Shown: positions 1 to 7,817, counted from the stretch's first letter. The stretch: DNA of 9,066 nucleotides from Spirochaetaceae bacterium (GCA_003154555.1 PMDT01000184.1:273-9338), one strand, 5' to 3'. Translations and numbers: made by a program. Notes: generated from the letters alone by a model not told the origin.

Positions 1-1552
1 CCACGCCGTTGTCGCTGATGCGGATTACCATCGATTCTCCGTCGCGTGTGCCGTCAATACGGATGAGCCCGGGCCCCTCGCTGTTCTTGATCCCGTGGTA
101 GATTGCGTTTTCCACCAGCGGCTGCAGAAGGAGCTTCAGGATCTGGGACTCGTAGAGGTCCTGCGCGAAGGCGATCTCATATGACAGCTTGTCCTTGTAG
201 CGCTGCTTCTGGATCTGCAGGTATGTCTGCATGTACTCGATCTCCGTGCGGACGCTGATGGTCTCATCTCCGCGGCTGAGCCCGATACGGAAGAACCGCG
301 CCAGGGAGGAGGTCATGTCGATGGCCTGCTCGGTTTCGCCGAGCTCGATCATCCAGATGATGGAATCCAGCGTGTTGTAGAGAAAATGGGGGTTGATCTG
401 CGCCTGCAGCGACCGCAGCTCCAGCTTCCGCTTCAGCTCCTGCTCGCCGCGGTTCTGTTCGATCAGGTCGCGCACCTTCTTCACCGCGATGTCGCAGTCC
501 CGCGCGAGCTGGTATATCTCGTTGCGCGCGTTGACGGTGATGTCGATGTCGAAGTTGCCGTTCTCCACGGCCTGCATCGAATGACGCAGGCTCTCGATCG
601 GCCGGGAAATGTTGGAGGAGATCGCCACCCCGGCGGCGATGGCCGCCACCAGGACAAGGAGCGAGAGCATGAGAAAGACGTACTCGGCCTGCCGGCTGGC
701 GCGGAACAGCTCGTCCATATATGAGACCGCCACGACATCCCAGCCCGTCTCCTTCGAGCTCACCACGGTGTAGAGGATGGCCCGGCCGTCCACCACGGCG
801 TTGAGGTTCCCGCCATGGAGCGACATGATGTCCGCGATCCGCTCCGACTTGAGGTTCCCGTAGATGAGCTGCTGACGGGGGTGATACACGATGTCCCCGC
901 TGCGGCTGAGGATGAACACGTACCCGGAGGTGCCGAGCTGGATGTCCTTGCACAGCCGCGCGATTATCTCGTAGTTGAGGTCGACCTGGATGAGCCCGGG
1001 GCTTTCTTCGCCCGGTGCGGCGGGCAGGGTGCGAACGAGGGAGATAACCCAGGGATAGCGGTAGTCCGCGAGGTTCTCCACGTGCGCGGAGGACACCGAC
1101 GGCCGGTCCGGGACGACCCCGGCCTGCAGCTCCCGGAACCGTTGCCGGAGGTCCACCGTGGGGTTCAGCGCCCCCCCGGTGGTCGCGGCAATAGCGCGCC
1201 CGTCCCGGGTGATGACGAAGACGGAATCGATGTCACGGCGGGCGGTCCGGAGAGATTCGAACGTCGCTTCGATCTTTCCCCGCAGCTCGGCAGAATCTGC
1301 CCGTGGGTGCGACATGAACGCGCGGACGTCCGCGTTGTTGATGGCCATCAGGGCGATGTCGTCCATGTAGCTGATATAGTTCTCGATGACGCGGTTCAGC
1401 TGGCTCACCAGCTGCATCGTCGTTTCCTCTGCGTTCTGGATGAGGATCTTGTGCAGGTAATAGTACGACAGCGTCCCGAGCAGGACCAGAGCGAGCACGA
1501 TGAGAGTGGCGAAGGCGCGGGTCAGGGTGTCCTGGATGCGGCGGATCTTCAT
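1..1552 (-). CDS. YesM-type sensor histidine kinase (partial, C-terminus cut by window edge)
   Basis: A membrane sensor kinase that would phosphorylate the adjacent response regulator. I translated it from the ATG at 1552: 517 codons stay open to the window edge. Residues about 14-33 form a first membrane helix and about 291-312 a second. The roughly 255 residues between should lie outside the membrane and look like a dCache-type sensor (GTSGYVFILSRSGDIVYHP in its distal part). A HAMP-like linker (SRPIESLRHSM) follows, then the His_kinase (PF06580) box QINPHFLYNTLDSI with phospho-acceptor His389. The HATPase part shows the N box (QPLVENAIYHG, Asn482) and ends inside the G1 box (ISDNGV, Asp514), so only the last ATPase portion is missing. 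The ATG overlaps the regulator's TGA (ATGA), which implies translational coupling. No strong ribosome site lies close upstream, consistent with coupling. The ligand is unknown; the neighbouring importer suggests a sugar. Confidence 0.93.
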   Translation of the reverse strand, partial: MKIRRIQDTLTRAFATLIVLALVLLGTLSYYYLHKILIQNAEETTMQLVSQLNRVIENYISYMDDIALMAINNADVRAFMSHPRADSAELRGKIEATFESLRTARRDIDSVFVITRDGRAIAATTGGALNPTVDLRQRFRELQAGVVPDRPSVSSAHVENLADYRYPWVISLVRTLPAAPGEESPGLIQVDLNYEIIARLCKDIQLGTSGYVFILSRSGDIVYHPRQQLIYGNLKSERIADIMSLHGGNLNAVVDGRAILYTVVSSKETGWDVVAVSYMDELFRASRQAEYVFLMLSLLVLVAAIAAGVAISSNISRPIESLRHSMQAVENGNFDIDITVNARNEIYQLARDCDIAVKKVRDLIEQNRGEQELKRKLELRSLQAQINPHFLYNTLDSIIWMIELGETEQAIDMTSSLARFFRIGLSRGDETISVRTEIEYMQTYLQIQKQRYKDKLSYEIAFAQDLYESQILKLLLQPLVENAIYHGIKNSEGPGLIRIDGTRDGESMVIRISDNGV

Positions 1553-3159
1553 GGCGGCGGTGTCTTGCCTCTCCGCTGGGCCCTGAACTCCGTCGGCGTG
1601 ATCCCGATGTGCCTCTTGAACACGGTACTGAAGTACTGCGCGTCCGGGTAGCCCGTGGCCTCGGCGATCTCGTAGGCCATCAGGTCAGAGGTCGAGAGAA
1701 GCTCCTTGGCGCGTTCCATGCGGTAGTCGATGAGATAGTCTACCACGCTTCGGTCCAAATGGCGTTTCACCAGCTTGGAAAGGTAGCTTGCGCTGATGGA
1801 AAGGCTCGCCGCGATCGTCTGCACCGAAAGCGCACGCTCCCCGTAGTGCCGGGCCACGTAGTCCTTGAAATCGCGGACTTTCCATTCCGGGGCGGGAAGG
1901 TTGCGGCCGTCGAGGATCGAGCCGGCGTAGGAGGCCAGCCGGACCAGGAGGGCCTGCACCTCCTCCGCGGTGCAAAGGCTTTGCACGGCGAGGTCGGTGT
2001 CCAGGTGCAGGCCCTGGGACACGGCCGACGGAGAGATACCAAGGTCGCCCAACGCGTCCAGGACGACTGCGAACAGCGCCTCGATCTCGTGCCGGACCCG
2101 CTGTGGGGAGATGCCGGCTTCCTTCAGGAGCGCCGCGAAGGCAGCTGCCTGGATTGCCACCTCCTCCGACTCGCCGGCCACCGTGACGCGGCAGGTCCGC
2201 TCTCTCTGCTCCACAATCCCGTCGAGAGTCTTCGGGTCGTCCTCGCGCCTCTTCCCATAGCGGAAAACTACTCCCGGCGGCGAAACGAGCCGGTACGAGA
2301 GCGCGGCGGACGCCTCGGCGAAGCTCCGGGCCGTACCGCGCCACGATTCGCAGGGCAGGCCGATTGCGACGATCGGAACCGATGCTGAAGACGGAGGATG
2401 ATCGGCGGTGACCGCCCTTGTCGCTATGGCGAACGCCAGCCGGTCGCAGGAAACAGGGTCCTGTTCCAGCACAAGGGCGGCCTCCCTTCCCTCGCCGGGG
2501 GAGAAACAGAGCACGCGTCGGGTGGAGCCTGCGACCTCCGCGGCGGCCGTTGCCAGACAGGTCGAGACGTCGCGCTCCCCCCGACCGGCGGGGTCGTCCC
2601 TGGCAATCACCACGGCGCCGGCAAGTCCCTGCGGCGAGAAACCGAATATCTCCTGAAACACGGTGTCCGTGATCGCCCCTGCCGGGCCGCTCACAAGGTC
2701 GAGCAGGGTCCGCGTCCGGCGAAGGCTCACGCCGGCCTCGGCGCGCCGCTCGAGGGACTGGGACTCTTCGCGGACGCGTTGGATGGCATCCAGGCGAACC
2801 TTCAGCCTCCCGAGCAGGCCGGTCAGATCGCGGGACGTGACCGGCTTGAGAACGTATTCGAAAACGTTGCTCTTGATTGCCTTCTGGGCGTATTCGAACT
2901 CATCGTACCCCGAGAGGATCACGATGACGATCTCGGGGTGGTGCTCCGCGGCATACGCGGCGACGCCCAGTCCATCCACGTGGGGCATCGCGATGTCCGT
3001 CATGATAACGTCGGGACGCAGCGCCTCCATTGCCTCGATGGCCTGCTCCCCGTTCTCGCATGGCTCGAGGAACTCGAAATCGAGACGGGTCCAGTCAATT
3101 TTGCGTCGGAAACCGCGGCGGACGATCTCTTCATCGTCCACCATCAAGAACCTGTACAT
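1549..3159 (-). CDS. YesN-type response regulator, receiver plus AraC-family DNA-binding domain
   Basis: A 536-residue transcription regulator, the cognate partner of the kinase directly downstream. Residues 1-120 are a receiver domain: acidic pocket Asp8/Asp9 (MVDDEE), phospho-acceptor Asp55 (VIMTDIAMP), conserved Ser83 (ILSGYDEFEYA) and switch Lys105 (YVLKPV). A middle region of about 300 residues is poorly conserved, as is usual in large YesN proteins. The C-terminal 100 residues or so hold two AraC-type helix-turn-helix units (LSVQTIAASLSISASYLSKLVK, then MAYEIAEATGYPDAQYFSTVFKRHIGITPTEFR). The start at 3159 gives the typical N-terminus MYRFLMVDDE. It lies 120 bases past the binding-protein gene, beyond a terminator, so it probably has its own promoter or depends on read-through; I see no convincing promoter. 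Control of the adjacent sugar importer is inferred from context and is typical for this family. Confidence 0.95.
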   Translation of the reverse strand: MYRFLMVDDEEIVRRGFRRKIDWTRLDFEFLEPCENGEQAIEAMEALRPDVIMTDIAMPHVDGLGVAAYAAEHHPEIVIVILSGYDEFEYAQKAIKSNVFEYVLKPVTSRDLTGLLGRLKVRLDAIQRVREESQSLERRAEAGVSLRRTRTLLDLVSGPAGAITDTVFQEIFGFSPQGLAGAVVIARDDPAGRGERDVSTCLATAAAEVAGSTRRVLCFSPGEGREAALVLEQDPVSCDRLAFAIATRAVTADHPPSSASVPIVAIGLPCESWRGTARSFAEASAALSYRLVSPPGVVFRYGKRREDDPKTLDGIVEQRERTCRVTVAGESEEVAIQAAAFAALLKEAGISPQRVRHEIEALFAVVLDALGDLGISPSAVSQGLHLDTDLAVQSLCTAEEVQALLVRLASYAGSILDGRNLPAPEWKVRDFKDYVARHYGERALSVQTIAASLSISASYLSKLVKRHLDRSVVDYLIDYRMERAKELLSTSDLMAYEIAEATGYPDAQYFSTVFKRHIGITPTEFRAQRRGKTPPP

Positions 3160-3219
3160 TGCTGCGTGCCGTTCTTTGCCGCGCCCATCGTAGCCCGATC
3201 CGGGGCCGGCGTGCCAGTA
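3160..3219 (-). other. Leader of the response-regulator gene, no clear promoter
   Basis: Sixty bases between the terminator T-tract and the regulator start. On the minus strand it contains TACGAT, acceptable as a -10 box, but no credible -35 at 16-18 bases. Just before the ATG is AAAGAACGG, a weak ribosome site at poor spacing. I looked for a sigma-54 -24/-12 pair and found only an isolated TGGCAC. Confidence 0.3.
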
Positions 3220-3264
3220 GAGAAAAGAGCGACCGCCCCTGCCCGGGAGGACAGGGGCGGCCGC
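3220..3264 (-). terminator. Rho-independent terminator after the sugar-binding-protein gene
   Basis: Perfect 9-bp inverted repeat, 3233-3241 (ccgcccctg) and 3252-3260 (caggggcgg), with a 10-base loop. The stem extends by three more pairs (3229-3231 with 3262-3264) across one mismatch. Reading the minus strand, the hairpin is followed at once by GCTCTTTTCTC, a T-rich tract. The plus-strand side has no T run, so the element acts in the minus direction. It lies 16 bases beyond the stop codon at 3280 and should end or attenuate the transporter transcript before the regulator gene. Confidence 0.85.
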
Positions 3265-3279
3265 GGAATGCAGCCTTGT

Positions 3280-4239
3280 CTAGTAGAGAACGTTCTTGGC
3301 GGCCGTGGAATCGATGTTGTCCTTGGTGACCATCAGGAATCCCGTGTCGACTTTCGCGGGAACCGTCTTCTTGGCAAAGGCGGCGTCGTACGCGGTCTTC
3401 ACCCCGAGGTACCCCATGTTGTAGGAGCTCTGCACTGCGATGGCCTGCAGCGTGCCGTCCTTGATGAAGCCCTGGAGCGCGGCGTTGCCGTCGAAGCCGA
3501 TGGCGACGATCTTGCCCGCGAGACCTGCCTGCGCGATGGCGCGGCCCATGCCGACTGCCGTCGGCTCGTTGGCGCCGAAGATCCCGACGAGGTCGGGGTT
3601 CGCCGCGAGGACGTTGGTGGTCTGGTTGAGGGCCGTGGGCATGTCTGCGTTCGAGTACTGCGTGGTCACGATCGTGAGGTGGGAGTTCTTCGCAATGTAG
3701 TCCTTGAATCCGCCCACGCGTCCAATCTCGGAGCCGACGCCGGCGACGTAGGACATGACCGCGATCTTGCCCGAATCGCTTCCCGTCTTGGCCTTCACCA
3801 GGTCGATCAGGGCCTTGGCGCACGCGCGGCCGGCCGCGTCGTTGTCGGTGGCGAGGAAGGAGACGTAGTTGGACGTCGCGCCGGTGAGCAGCGAATCGAT
3901 GATGACGACCGGGATGCCGGCATCCTTGGCCTTCTTCACTGCGGGGACCAGGGCGGTGACATCCGACGGGGCAAGGACGATTGCCTTGACGCCGCGGTCA
4001 ATCGCGCTCTCCACGATGTTGATTTCTTCCGCGACGTTGCTCTCCGACTGGGGCCCGAGGAACGTCACCGAGAACTTCGGGGTCTTGGCCTTCAGCTCTT
4101 TCTGGGCATCGAAGCACCCAGTCTGGACATTCTGCCAGAAGCTGGAGTTGCCGGTCTTCACTATTACCGCGACTTCCTGCGCGGACGCGAATCCGGCGAT
4201 GAAGGCGAGCGCCACGAGAATGAAAAGAAGCTTCTTCAT
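3280..4239 (-). CDS. Periplasmic monosaccharide-binding protein of a ribose-type ABC importer
   Basis: A 319-residue substrate-binding protein of the Peripla_BP_4/RbsB family that captures a sugar outside the inner membrane and hands it to the permease. Residues 1-20 are a classic Sec signal peptide (two Lys after Met, a hydrophobic core, then FASA|QE as the cleavage site). There is no lipobox Cys, so the mature protein should be freely periplasmic. The mature start (VAVIVKTGNSSFWQNVQTG) matches the first strand and aromatic ligand contacts of sugar binders. Other family blocks are GVKAIVLAPSDVTALVPAV, GIPVVIIDS, the inter-lobe region with FLATDNDAAGRACAKAL, NPDLVGIFGANEPTAVGMGRA and KIVAIGFDGNAALQGFIKDG. 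The start is fixed by the signal peptide and a strong ribosome site. It is the last gene of the transporter set and is followed by a terminator. The exact sugar (ribose, xylose, allose or other) cannot be read from the sequence. Confidence 0.95.
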   Translation of the reverse strand: MKKLLFILVALAFIAGFASAQEVAVIVKTGNSSFWQNVQTGCFDAQKELKAKTPKFSVTFLGPQSESNVAEEINIVESAIDRGVKAIVLAPSDVTALVPAVKKAKDAGIPVVIIDSLLTGATSNYVSFLATDNDAAGRACAKALIDLVKAKTGSDSGKIAVMSYVAGVGSEIGRVGGFKDYIAKNSHLTIVTTQYSNADMPTALNQTTNVLAANPDLVGIFGANEPTAVGMGRAIAQAGLAGKIVAIGFDGNAALQGFIKDGTLQAIAVQSSYNMGYLGVKTAYDAAFAKKTVPAKVDTGFLMVTKDNIDSTAAKNVLY

Positions 4240-4244
4240 ACCGA

Positions 4245-4250
4245 CCTCCC
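4245..4250 (-). promoter_or_regulatory. Strong Shine-Dalgarno of the binding-protein gene
   Basis: On the minus strand GGGAGG lies five bases before the ATG at 4239. It is the best ribosome site in the window, fitting the higher synthesis usually needed for a binding protein than for its permease and ATPase. It sits in a 70-base intergenic stretch (4240-4309) that otherwise holds only a weak possible small stem (GCC/GGC around TGTAT). Confidence 0.8.
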
Positions 4251-4309
4251 TGAACTTACTCCGCGGCCCATACAGGCTGCGGTGTTTCTTATTACCGTTA
4301 CCCGGTCTC

Positions 4310-5314
4310 CTACTTGTTGCGCCTCTGATCGAAGGCCACGGCCAGGATCACGACGACGCCGATCACGATCTGCTGCATGAAATAGTTCGTCCCCTGCATG
4401 GTGAGCCCCACCGTCATGATGCCGATGATGAACGAGCCGATCACCGTTCCCCCGACCGTCCCGACGCCGCCCATGAGGCTCGTGCCGCCGATGACCGCGG
4501 AGGCGATGGCATTCAGCTCGTAGCCGCTTGCGCTGTTGGGCTGCGAGGTGACCATGCGGGAAGCGAGAATCACGCCGACCAGGCCGGCGAGCGTCGAGCA
4601 GATGATGTAGTTGATGATCTTGATGCGGCCAACCTTGATGCCGGAAAGACGGGCCGCCTCTTCATTCGAACCGACCGCGTACGTGTATCTGCCGACGCGC
4701 ATTTTGCGGAGGATGAAATGGAAAATCACGGCAACAATCGCCATCACAATGACGGGGTAGGGAATGCCGGGGAACTTGGGCCCGGTGCGGAAGAGCGTGT
4801 TGTTGCCCAGCGCGCCGAACGCATCCGGCGCGGGCCACGCGTTGGCGTTGGTGATCGTCAGGGCCACGCCCCGGACGACGAAGGTCATGCCCAGGGTGGC
4901 GATGAACGGCGGAAGCTTCAGCCCGGTGATCATGAGACCGTTCAGGAAGCCGCAGAAGGCCCCGACCACCAGGCCGATGATCCAGCTGATCCAGATCGGC
5001 ACCCCGGCGATGGCGGCGATCACGGCGACCGTGCCGGTAAAGGCGACCACCGAACCAATGGAAAGGTCGATGCCGGCGGTGATGATGGTGAATGTCACGC
5101 CGATTCCCATGAGAGTTGTCGTGCTGGTCTGCAGGAGGAGACTCAGGACGTTGCGCATGGTGAAAAAGTTCTTCGCCGTGATCGAAAACACGGCGAACAG
5201 CACGACCACTGCGCCGAACGTGAGGAACCTGTCCACCGCCATCCGGGATCGTCCTGGAACAGCGGCCAGGTCGCGGCCGCGTGGGTCTTTGCGTGGTGCG
5301 TTGGTGTCGCTCAT
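4310..5314 (-). CDS. Ribose-type sugar ABC transporter permease
   Basis: A 334-residue inner-membrane permease of the BPD_transp_2 (RbsC/XylH/AraH) family, forming the channel of the importer. After a short charged cytoplasmic N-terminus there is a run of hydrophobic helices, probably 8-10. Family blocks are GIGVTFTIITAGIDLSIGSV near residue 70-90, LPPFIATLGM from Leu134 and ELNAIASAVIGGTSLMGG from Glu266, the last near the ATPase-contacting loop. Length is normal for the family. Its ATG overlaps the stop of the ATPase gene (ATGA at 5314-5311), so translation is probably coupled; only a weak purine-rich stretch lies upstream. The substrate should be the same unknown monosaccharide as for the neighbouring binding protein. 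Confidence 0.95.
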   Translation of the reverse strand: MSDTNAPRKDPRGRDLAAVPGRSRMAVDRFLTFGAVVVLFAVFSITAKNFFTMRNVLSLLLQTSTTTLMGIGVTFTIITAGIDLSIGSVVAFTGTVAVIAAIAGVPIWISWIIGLVVGAFCGFLNGLMITGLKLPPFIATLGMTFVVRGVALTITNANAWPAPDAFGALGNNTLFRTGPKFPGIPYPVIVMAIVAVIFHFILRKMRVGRYTYAVGSNEEAARLSGIKVGRIKIINYIICSTLAGLVGVILASRMVTSQPNSASGYELNAIASAVIGGTSLMGGVGTVGGTVIGSFIIGIMTVGLTMQGTNYFMQQIVIGVVVILAVAFDQRRNK

Positions 5315-6867
5315 GGTTGGGTGCTCTCTTCCACCGGGCGCGACTGGCCATTCAAAGGCCTTTCGGCCTTCCCGCCCAGACCCGCCGCAAAGTTGAGGAT
5401 TTCTTCTTGTGTTGTATTCTTCGTCACCAGGGTGGCTTCAAGGCTTCCTTCGTGCAGCACGAGGACGCGGTCGGTCATTCCCAGGATTTCGGGGAGCTCC
5501 GAGGAAATCATGATGACCCCGACCCCCTCACGGGCCAACCGCTCGATCAGCTCGTAAATGGCGAACTTGGTGCCGACATCGATTCCCCGGGTGGGCTCGT
5601 CGAAGATGAGGATCTTCGAATTGCAGAAGAGCCACTTGGCCACGACGACCTTCTGCTGGTTCCCGCCGGAAAGGTTGTTGACGACCTGCGTGAGACTGGG
5701 GGTGCGGATGGCCAGCTCATCCACGTACCGCTGGCACGCCTGCAGCTCGCGGCGGCGCGAGATCACGCCCATGCGGCTGGACACGCCGGCCACGTTGGCC
5801 ATGGAGACGTTCTCCGCCACCTTCATCCTCACCGCGAGCCCTTCCTGCTTGCGGTTTTCCGAGAGATAGGCGATTCCCGCCCGGATGGATTCAGAGGGGC
5901 TGAGCGACGTGAGATTCTTCCCGTTCATGGCAACGGTTCCCGCGTCGATGGGGTCCGCGCCGAAGATTGCCCGTGCCAGCTCGGAGCGGCCGGCGCCCAT
6001 CAGCCCTGCAAAGCCGAGGATCTCCCCGCGGTACAGGTCGAAGGAGATGTCGTGCAGGACGCCCTTGCGTGTGATGCCGCGGACCTCGAGGATCTTCTCC
6101 TCCGTGGGCACGTTGTGCCGCGCGGGGAACTTCTGCTCCAGGGTCCGCCCCACCATCCGGTTGACGATGGTGTCCATCGTGATCGCGGAGTACGTGTCCG
6201 TGCTGACGGAGCGGCCGTCGCGGAAGATGGAGATCCGATCCACGATGTGCTTGAGCTCTTCCAGGCGATGGGAGATATAGATGATGCCGACCCCCCGGTC
6301 GCGAAGCGTATGGATGACGGTGAACAGCTCGTCGATCTCCGATTCGGTGAGCGCGCTTGTGGGCTCATCCATGATGAGCACCTCGGAATCGAACGACAGG
6401 GACTTCGCGATTTCCACCATCTGCTGCTTGGAGATCGGGAGCCGGTTCAGCGTGATTGTCGGGTCGATCCGGATGTTCAGCCGTCCCAGGATGGCGACGG
6501 CGTCTTCATTCATCTTCTTTTCGTTCAGGGTGAAAAGCCGCGTGAGCGGCTCCCTGCCGATGAAGATGTTGGCAGCCACCGACAGGTGGGGAATGAGGTT
6601 GAGCTCCTGGTAGATGATCCCGATGCCGGCATCCCGTGCCTGGGTGGAATCGTGGAAATGCACTTCGCGGCCCTTGAAGCGGATGACACCCTCGTCAGGC
6701 TGGTGCACGCCGGAAAGGATCTTCATGAGCGTCGACTTGCCCGCCCCGTTTTCCCCCACCAGGGCATGAACCTCGCCCTTGCGGAGATCAAACGAGACGT
6801 GGTCAAGGGCTTTCACGCCGGGGAAGCTCTTGGATACGTTTTCGACATCGAGAATTATTTCTTGCAT
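5311..6867 (-). CDS. Ribose-type sugar ABC transporter, fused double ATP-binding subunit
   Basis: A 518-residue ATPase with two fused ABC domains that powers the sugar importer at the cytoplasmic face. Domain 1 has Walker A GENGAGKST (38-46), Q-loop IIYQELNL, a variant signature LPISKQQ from Leu143, Walker B VLIMDEPTSAL and switch His in IYISHR. Domain 2 starts near residue 250 (ILEVRGITRKGVLHDISF). It carries GLMGAGRSEL, a P-loop lacking the usual Lys, plus an intact signature LSGGNQQK from Leu399 and ILIFDEPTRGID. This asymmetry (degenerate signature in domain 1, degenerate P-loop in domain 2) is normal for RbsA/XylG/MglA proteins. I chose the ATG at 6867 because MQEIILDVENVSKSFPGVKALD matches the family start. 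An in-frame ATG at 6891 adds eight residues and cannot be excluded; the frame opens at 6954. It heads the transporter set. Confidence 0.95.
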   Translation of the reverse strand: MQEIILDVENVSKSFPGVKALDHVSFDLRKGEVHALVGENGAGKSTLMKILSGVHQPDEGVIRFKGREVHFHDSTQARDAGIGIIYQELNLIPHLSVAANIFIGREPLTRLFTLNEKKMNEDAVAILGRLNIRIDPTITLNRLPISKQQMVEIAKSLSFDSEVLIMDEPTSALTESEIDELFTVIHTLRDRGVGIIYISHRLEELKHIVDRISIFRDGRSVSTDTYSAITMDTIVNRMVGRTLEQKFPARHNVPTEEKILEVRGITRKGVLHDISFDLYRGEILGFAGLMGAGRSELARAIFGADPIDAGTVAMNGKNLTSLSPSESIRAGIAYLSENRKQEGLAVRMKVAENVSMANVAGVSSRMGVISRRRELQACQRYVDELAIRTPSLTQVVNNLSGGNQQKVVVAKWLFCNSKILIFDEPTRGIDVGTKFAIYELIERLAREGVGVIMISSELPEILGMTDRVLVLHEGSLEATLVTKNTTQEEILNFAAGLGGKAERPLNGQSRPVEESTQP

Positions 6868-6910
6868 GCGCGGAACCTGCTCACCGCCCATGAAGGCATG
6901 GCCCCGGCTT

Positions 6911-6948
6911 GAATACAATCGAGAATTCGACACAAAACGTTGGATTTC
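6911..6948 (-). promoter_or_regulatory. Possible promoter region upstream of the sugar transporter genes
   Basis: An AT-rich patch in an otherwise very GC-rich 123-base gap (6868-6990). On the minus strand TGTATT (6912-6917) could be a -10 box, with CGTTTT (6934-6939) 16 bases upstream as a weak -35. Both boxes match the consensus poorly, so the base-composition dip is the main argument. The patch also holds ATCGAGAATT (6918-6927, plus strand), repeated just inside the ATPase gene. I see no terminator for the upstream nucleotidyltransferase gene here: GC-rich hairpins exist, but none is followed by a T-run. Confidence 0.25.
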
Positions 6949-6990
6949 CGGCACTCCCCGCGCGGAGGCCGCAACGCCCCGGGCGGGCCT

Positions 6991-7815
6991 CTAGAAGCCG
7001 CGCAGGTCCGTGCTGGATCGGCGCGGCAGCCCCGGCGCGGGCATTCGTTTCAGCACGAGGTATTCCAGGCCGTGCGTGCGGCAGAATTCGCGCTTTTCCG
7101 GCTTGTCGCCGTCCTCATTCACGGCGTAGATCTGCGCGCCGGTGAGGGCGATTTCCGGCTCCGCGTCCATCCATCCCGACCCCGTGGAGACGAGCGCCTG
7201 GTGCACACGTTGGATGCTGCCGGCCATATAGCGGCGGTGATACTGGGAAAATCGAGGGTGGCCTTCACCCTTGAGGAGCCTCACGTTCGCATCGTGACCG
7301 ACGACGACGTACAGCTCCCCGTGGCCCGACGCCTCCTCGAAGAATCGCACGTGTCCGGAATGCATCCAGTCGAAGCACCCGGTGACAACCACACGCCGCC
7401 GCGACGGGTCGGGAGAAGAGACCGGGATTTCCGGAAACCCCTCGAGGTCCCTGTCTCCGAATCCCCGCAGCTCAACGTGAAGGGAATCGGCGACGGCGCG
7501 TGCCGCCGCCGATTCCGCGGACCGTGCACCGAGATCACATCCTACCGCGACGACATTCAGCGCCTTTGCCTCCGGAGGCCATTCCGGCTCGCGGTGATTC
7601 TCAACGGGAACGACGCGGCTCACGAACTTCAGGGATTCCAGGAGGTAGCGCCGTTCGGCAAACCGGAACTTCGGCAGGGCCCCCGTCGCGGCAGACACTG
7701 CCGCATCCGACCAAAGACCGACCACCACGTCACCGACGCGCGAGCATTCGTGCAGCAGGCGTACATGGCGGATTCCCAGATCATCAAATGCACCGGTGAC
7801 GAGAACGGCGCCCAT
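6991..7815 (-). CDS. Tandem-domain cytidylyltransferase-like nucleotidyltransferase
   Basis: A 274-residue protein with two copies of the cytidylyltransferase-like (HxGH/HIGH) fold. The C-terminal copy is intact: VVVTGCFDWMHSGHVRFF with HSGH at 152-155, then VVGHDANVRLLKG (171-183) and RRSSTDLR (265-272) in the place of the usual ISSTxIR motif. The N-terminal copy starts VLVTGAFDDLGIRHVRLL: the first His and the Gly of HxGH are replaced by Gly14 and Arg16, and only His17 remains. It still has FRFAERRYLLESLKFV, which resembles the helix after the active site. The likely chemistry is transfer of CMP or AMP to a phosphorylated sugar or alcohol, by the second domain only. The ATG at 7815 lies two bases after the kinase stop with AGGGG upstream, and gives MGAVLVTGAF, a natural first strand. 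An open frame runs up to 8028, but that part overlaps the kinase and lacks family sequence. The exact substrate is unknown. Confidence 0.82.
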   Translation of the reverse strand: MGAVLVTGAFDDLGIRHVRLLHECSRVGDVVVGLWSDAAVSAATGALPKFRFAERRYLLESLKFVSRVVPVENHREPEWPPEAKALNVVAVGCDLGARSAESAAARAVADSLHVELRGFGDRDLEGFPEIPVSSPDPSRRRVVVTGCFDWMHSGHVRFFEEASGHGELYVVVGHDANVRLLKGEGHPRFSQYHRRYMAGSIQRVHQALVSTGSGWMDAEPEIALTGAQIYAVNEDGDKPEKREFCRTHGLEYLVLKRMPAPGLPRRSSTDLRGF

Positions 7816-7817
7816 GC

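Noticed and set aside
3160..3219. Sigma-54 promoter upstream of the regulator (TGGCAC seen)
   Set aside because: No TTGC-type -12 element at the required spacing.
2398..4380. Very long plus-strand open frame (660 codons) opposite the regulator and binding-protein genes
   Set aside because: It spans two clear minus-strand genes and the terminator between them. Its translation is rich in Arg, Gly, Asp and His with no recognisable domain, typical of antisense frames in GC-rich DNA.
3869..5557. Plus-strand open frame of 562 codons opposite the permease
   Set aside because: Antisense shadow: the product is dominated by His/Asp/Arg runs and the minus strand encodes a textbook permease.
5311..6867. 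Degenerate signature in the first ATPase domain and Lys-less P-loop in the second
   Set aside because: Looks like damage but is the normal state of RbsA/XylG/MglA-type double ATPases, so not novel.
5281..6912. Plus-strand open frame of 543 codons opposite the ATPase gene
   Set aside because: The opposite strand carries all ABC ATPase motifs in order; this frame is compositionally odd and has no family resemblance.
6868..6954. Longer start for the ATPase gene at 6954
   Set aside because: The additional 29 residues do not resemble the family N-terminus and would overlap the putative promoter region; 6867 fits the family. 6891 remains a minor alternative.
6868..6990. Possible terminator after the nucleotidyltransferase gene, and a CCATG/CATGG hairpin near 6886-6899
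   Set aside because: GC-rich hairpins exist but none is followed by a T-run, and the small hairpin has only five pairs; neither is beyond chance in such GC-rich DNA.
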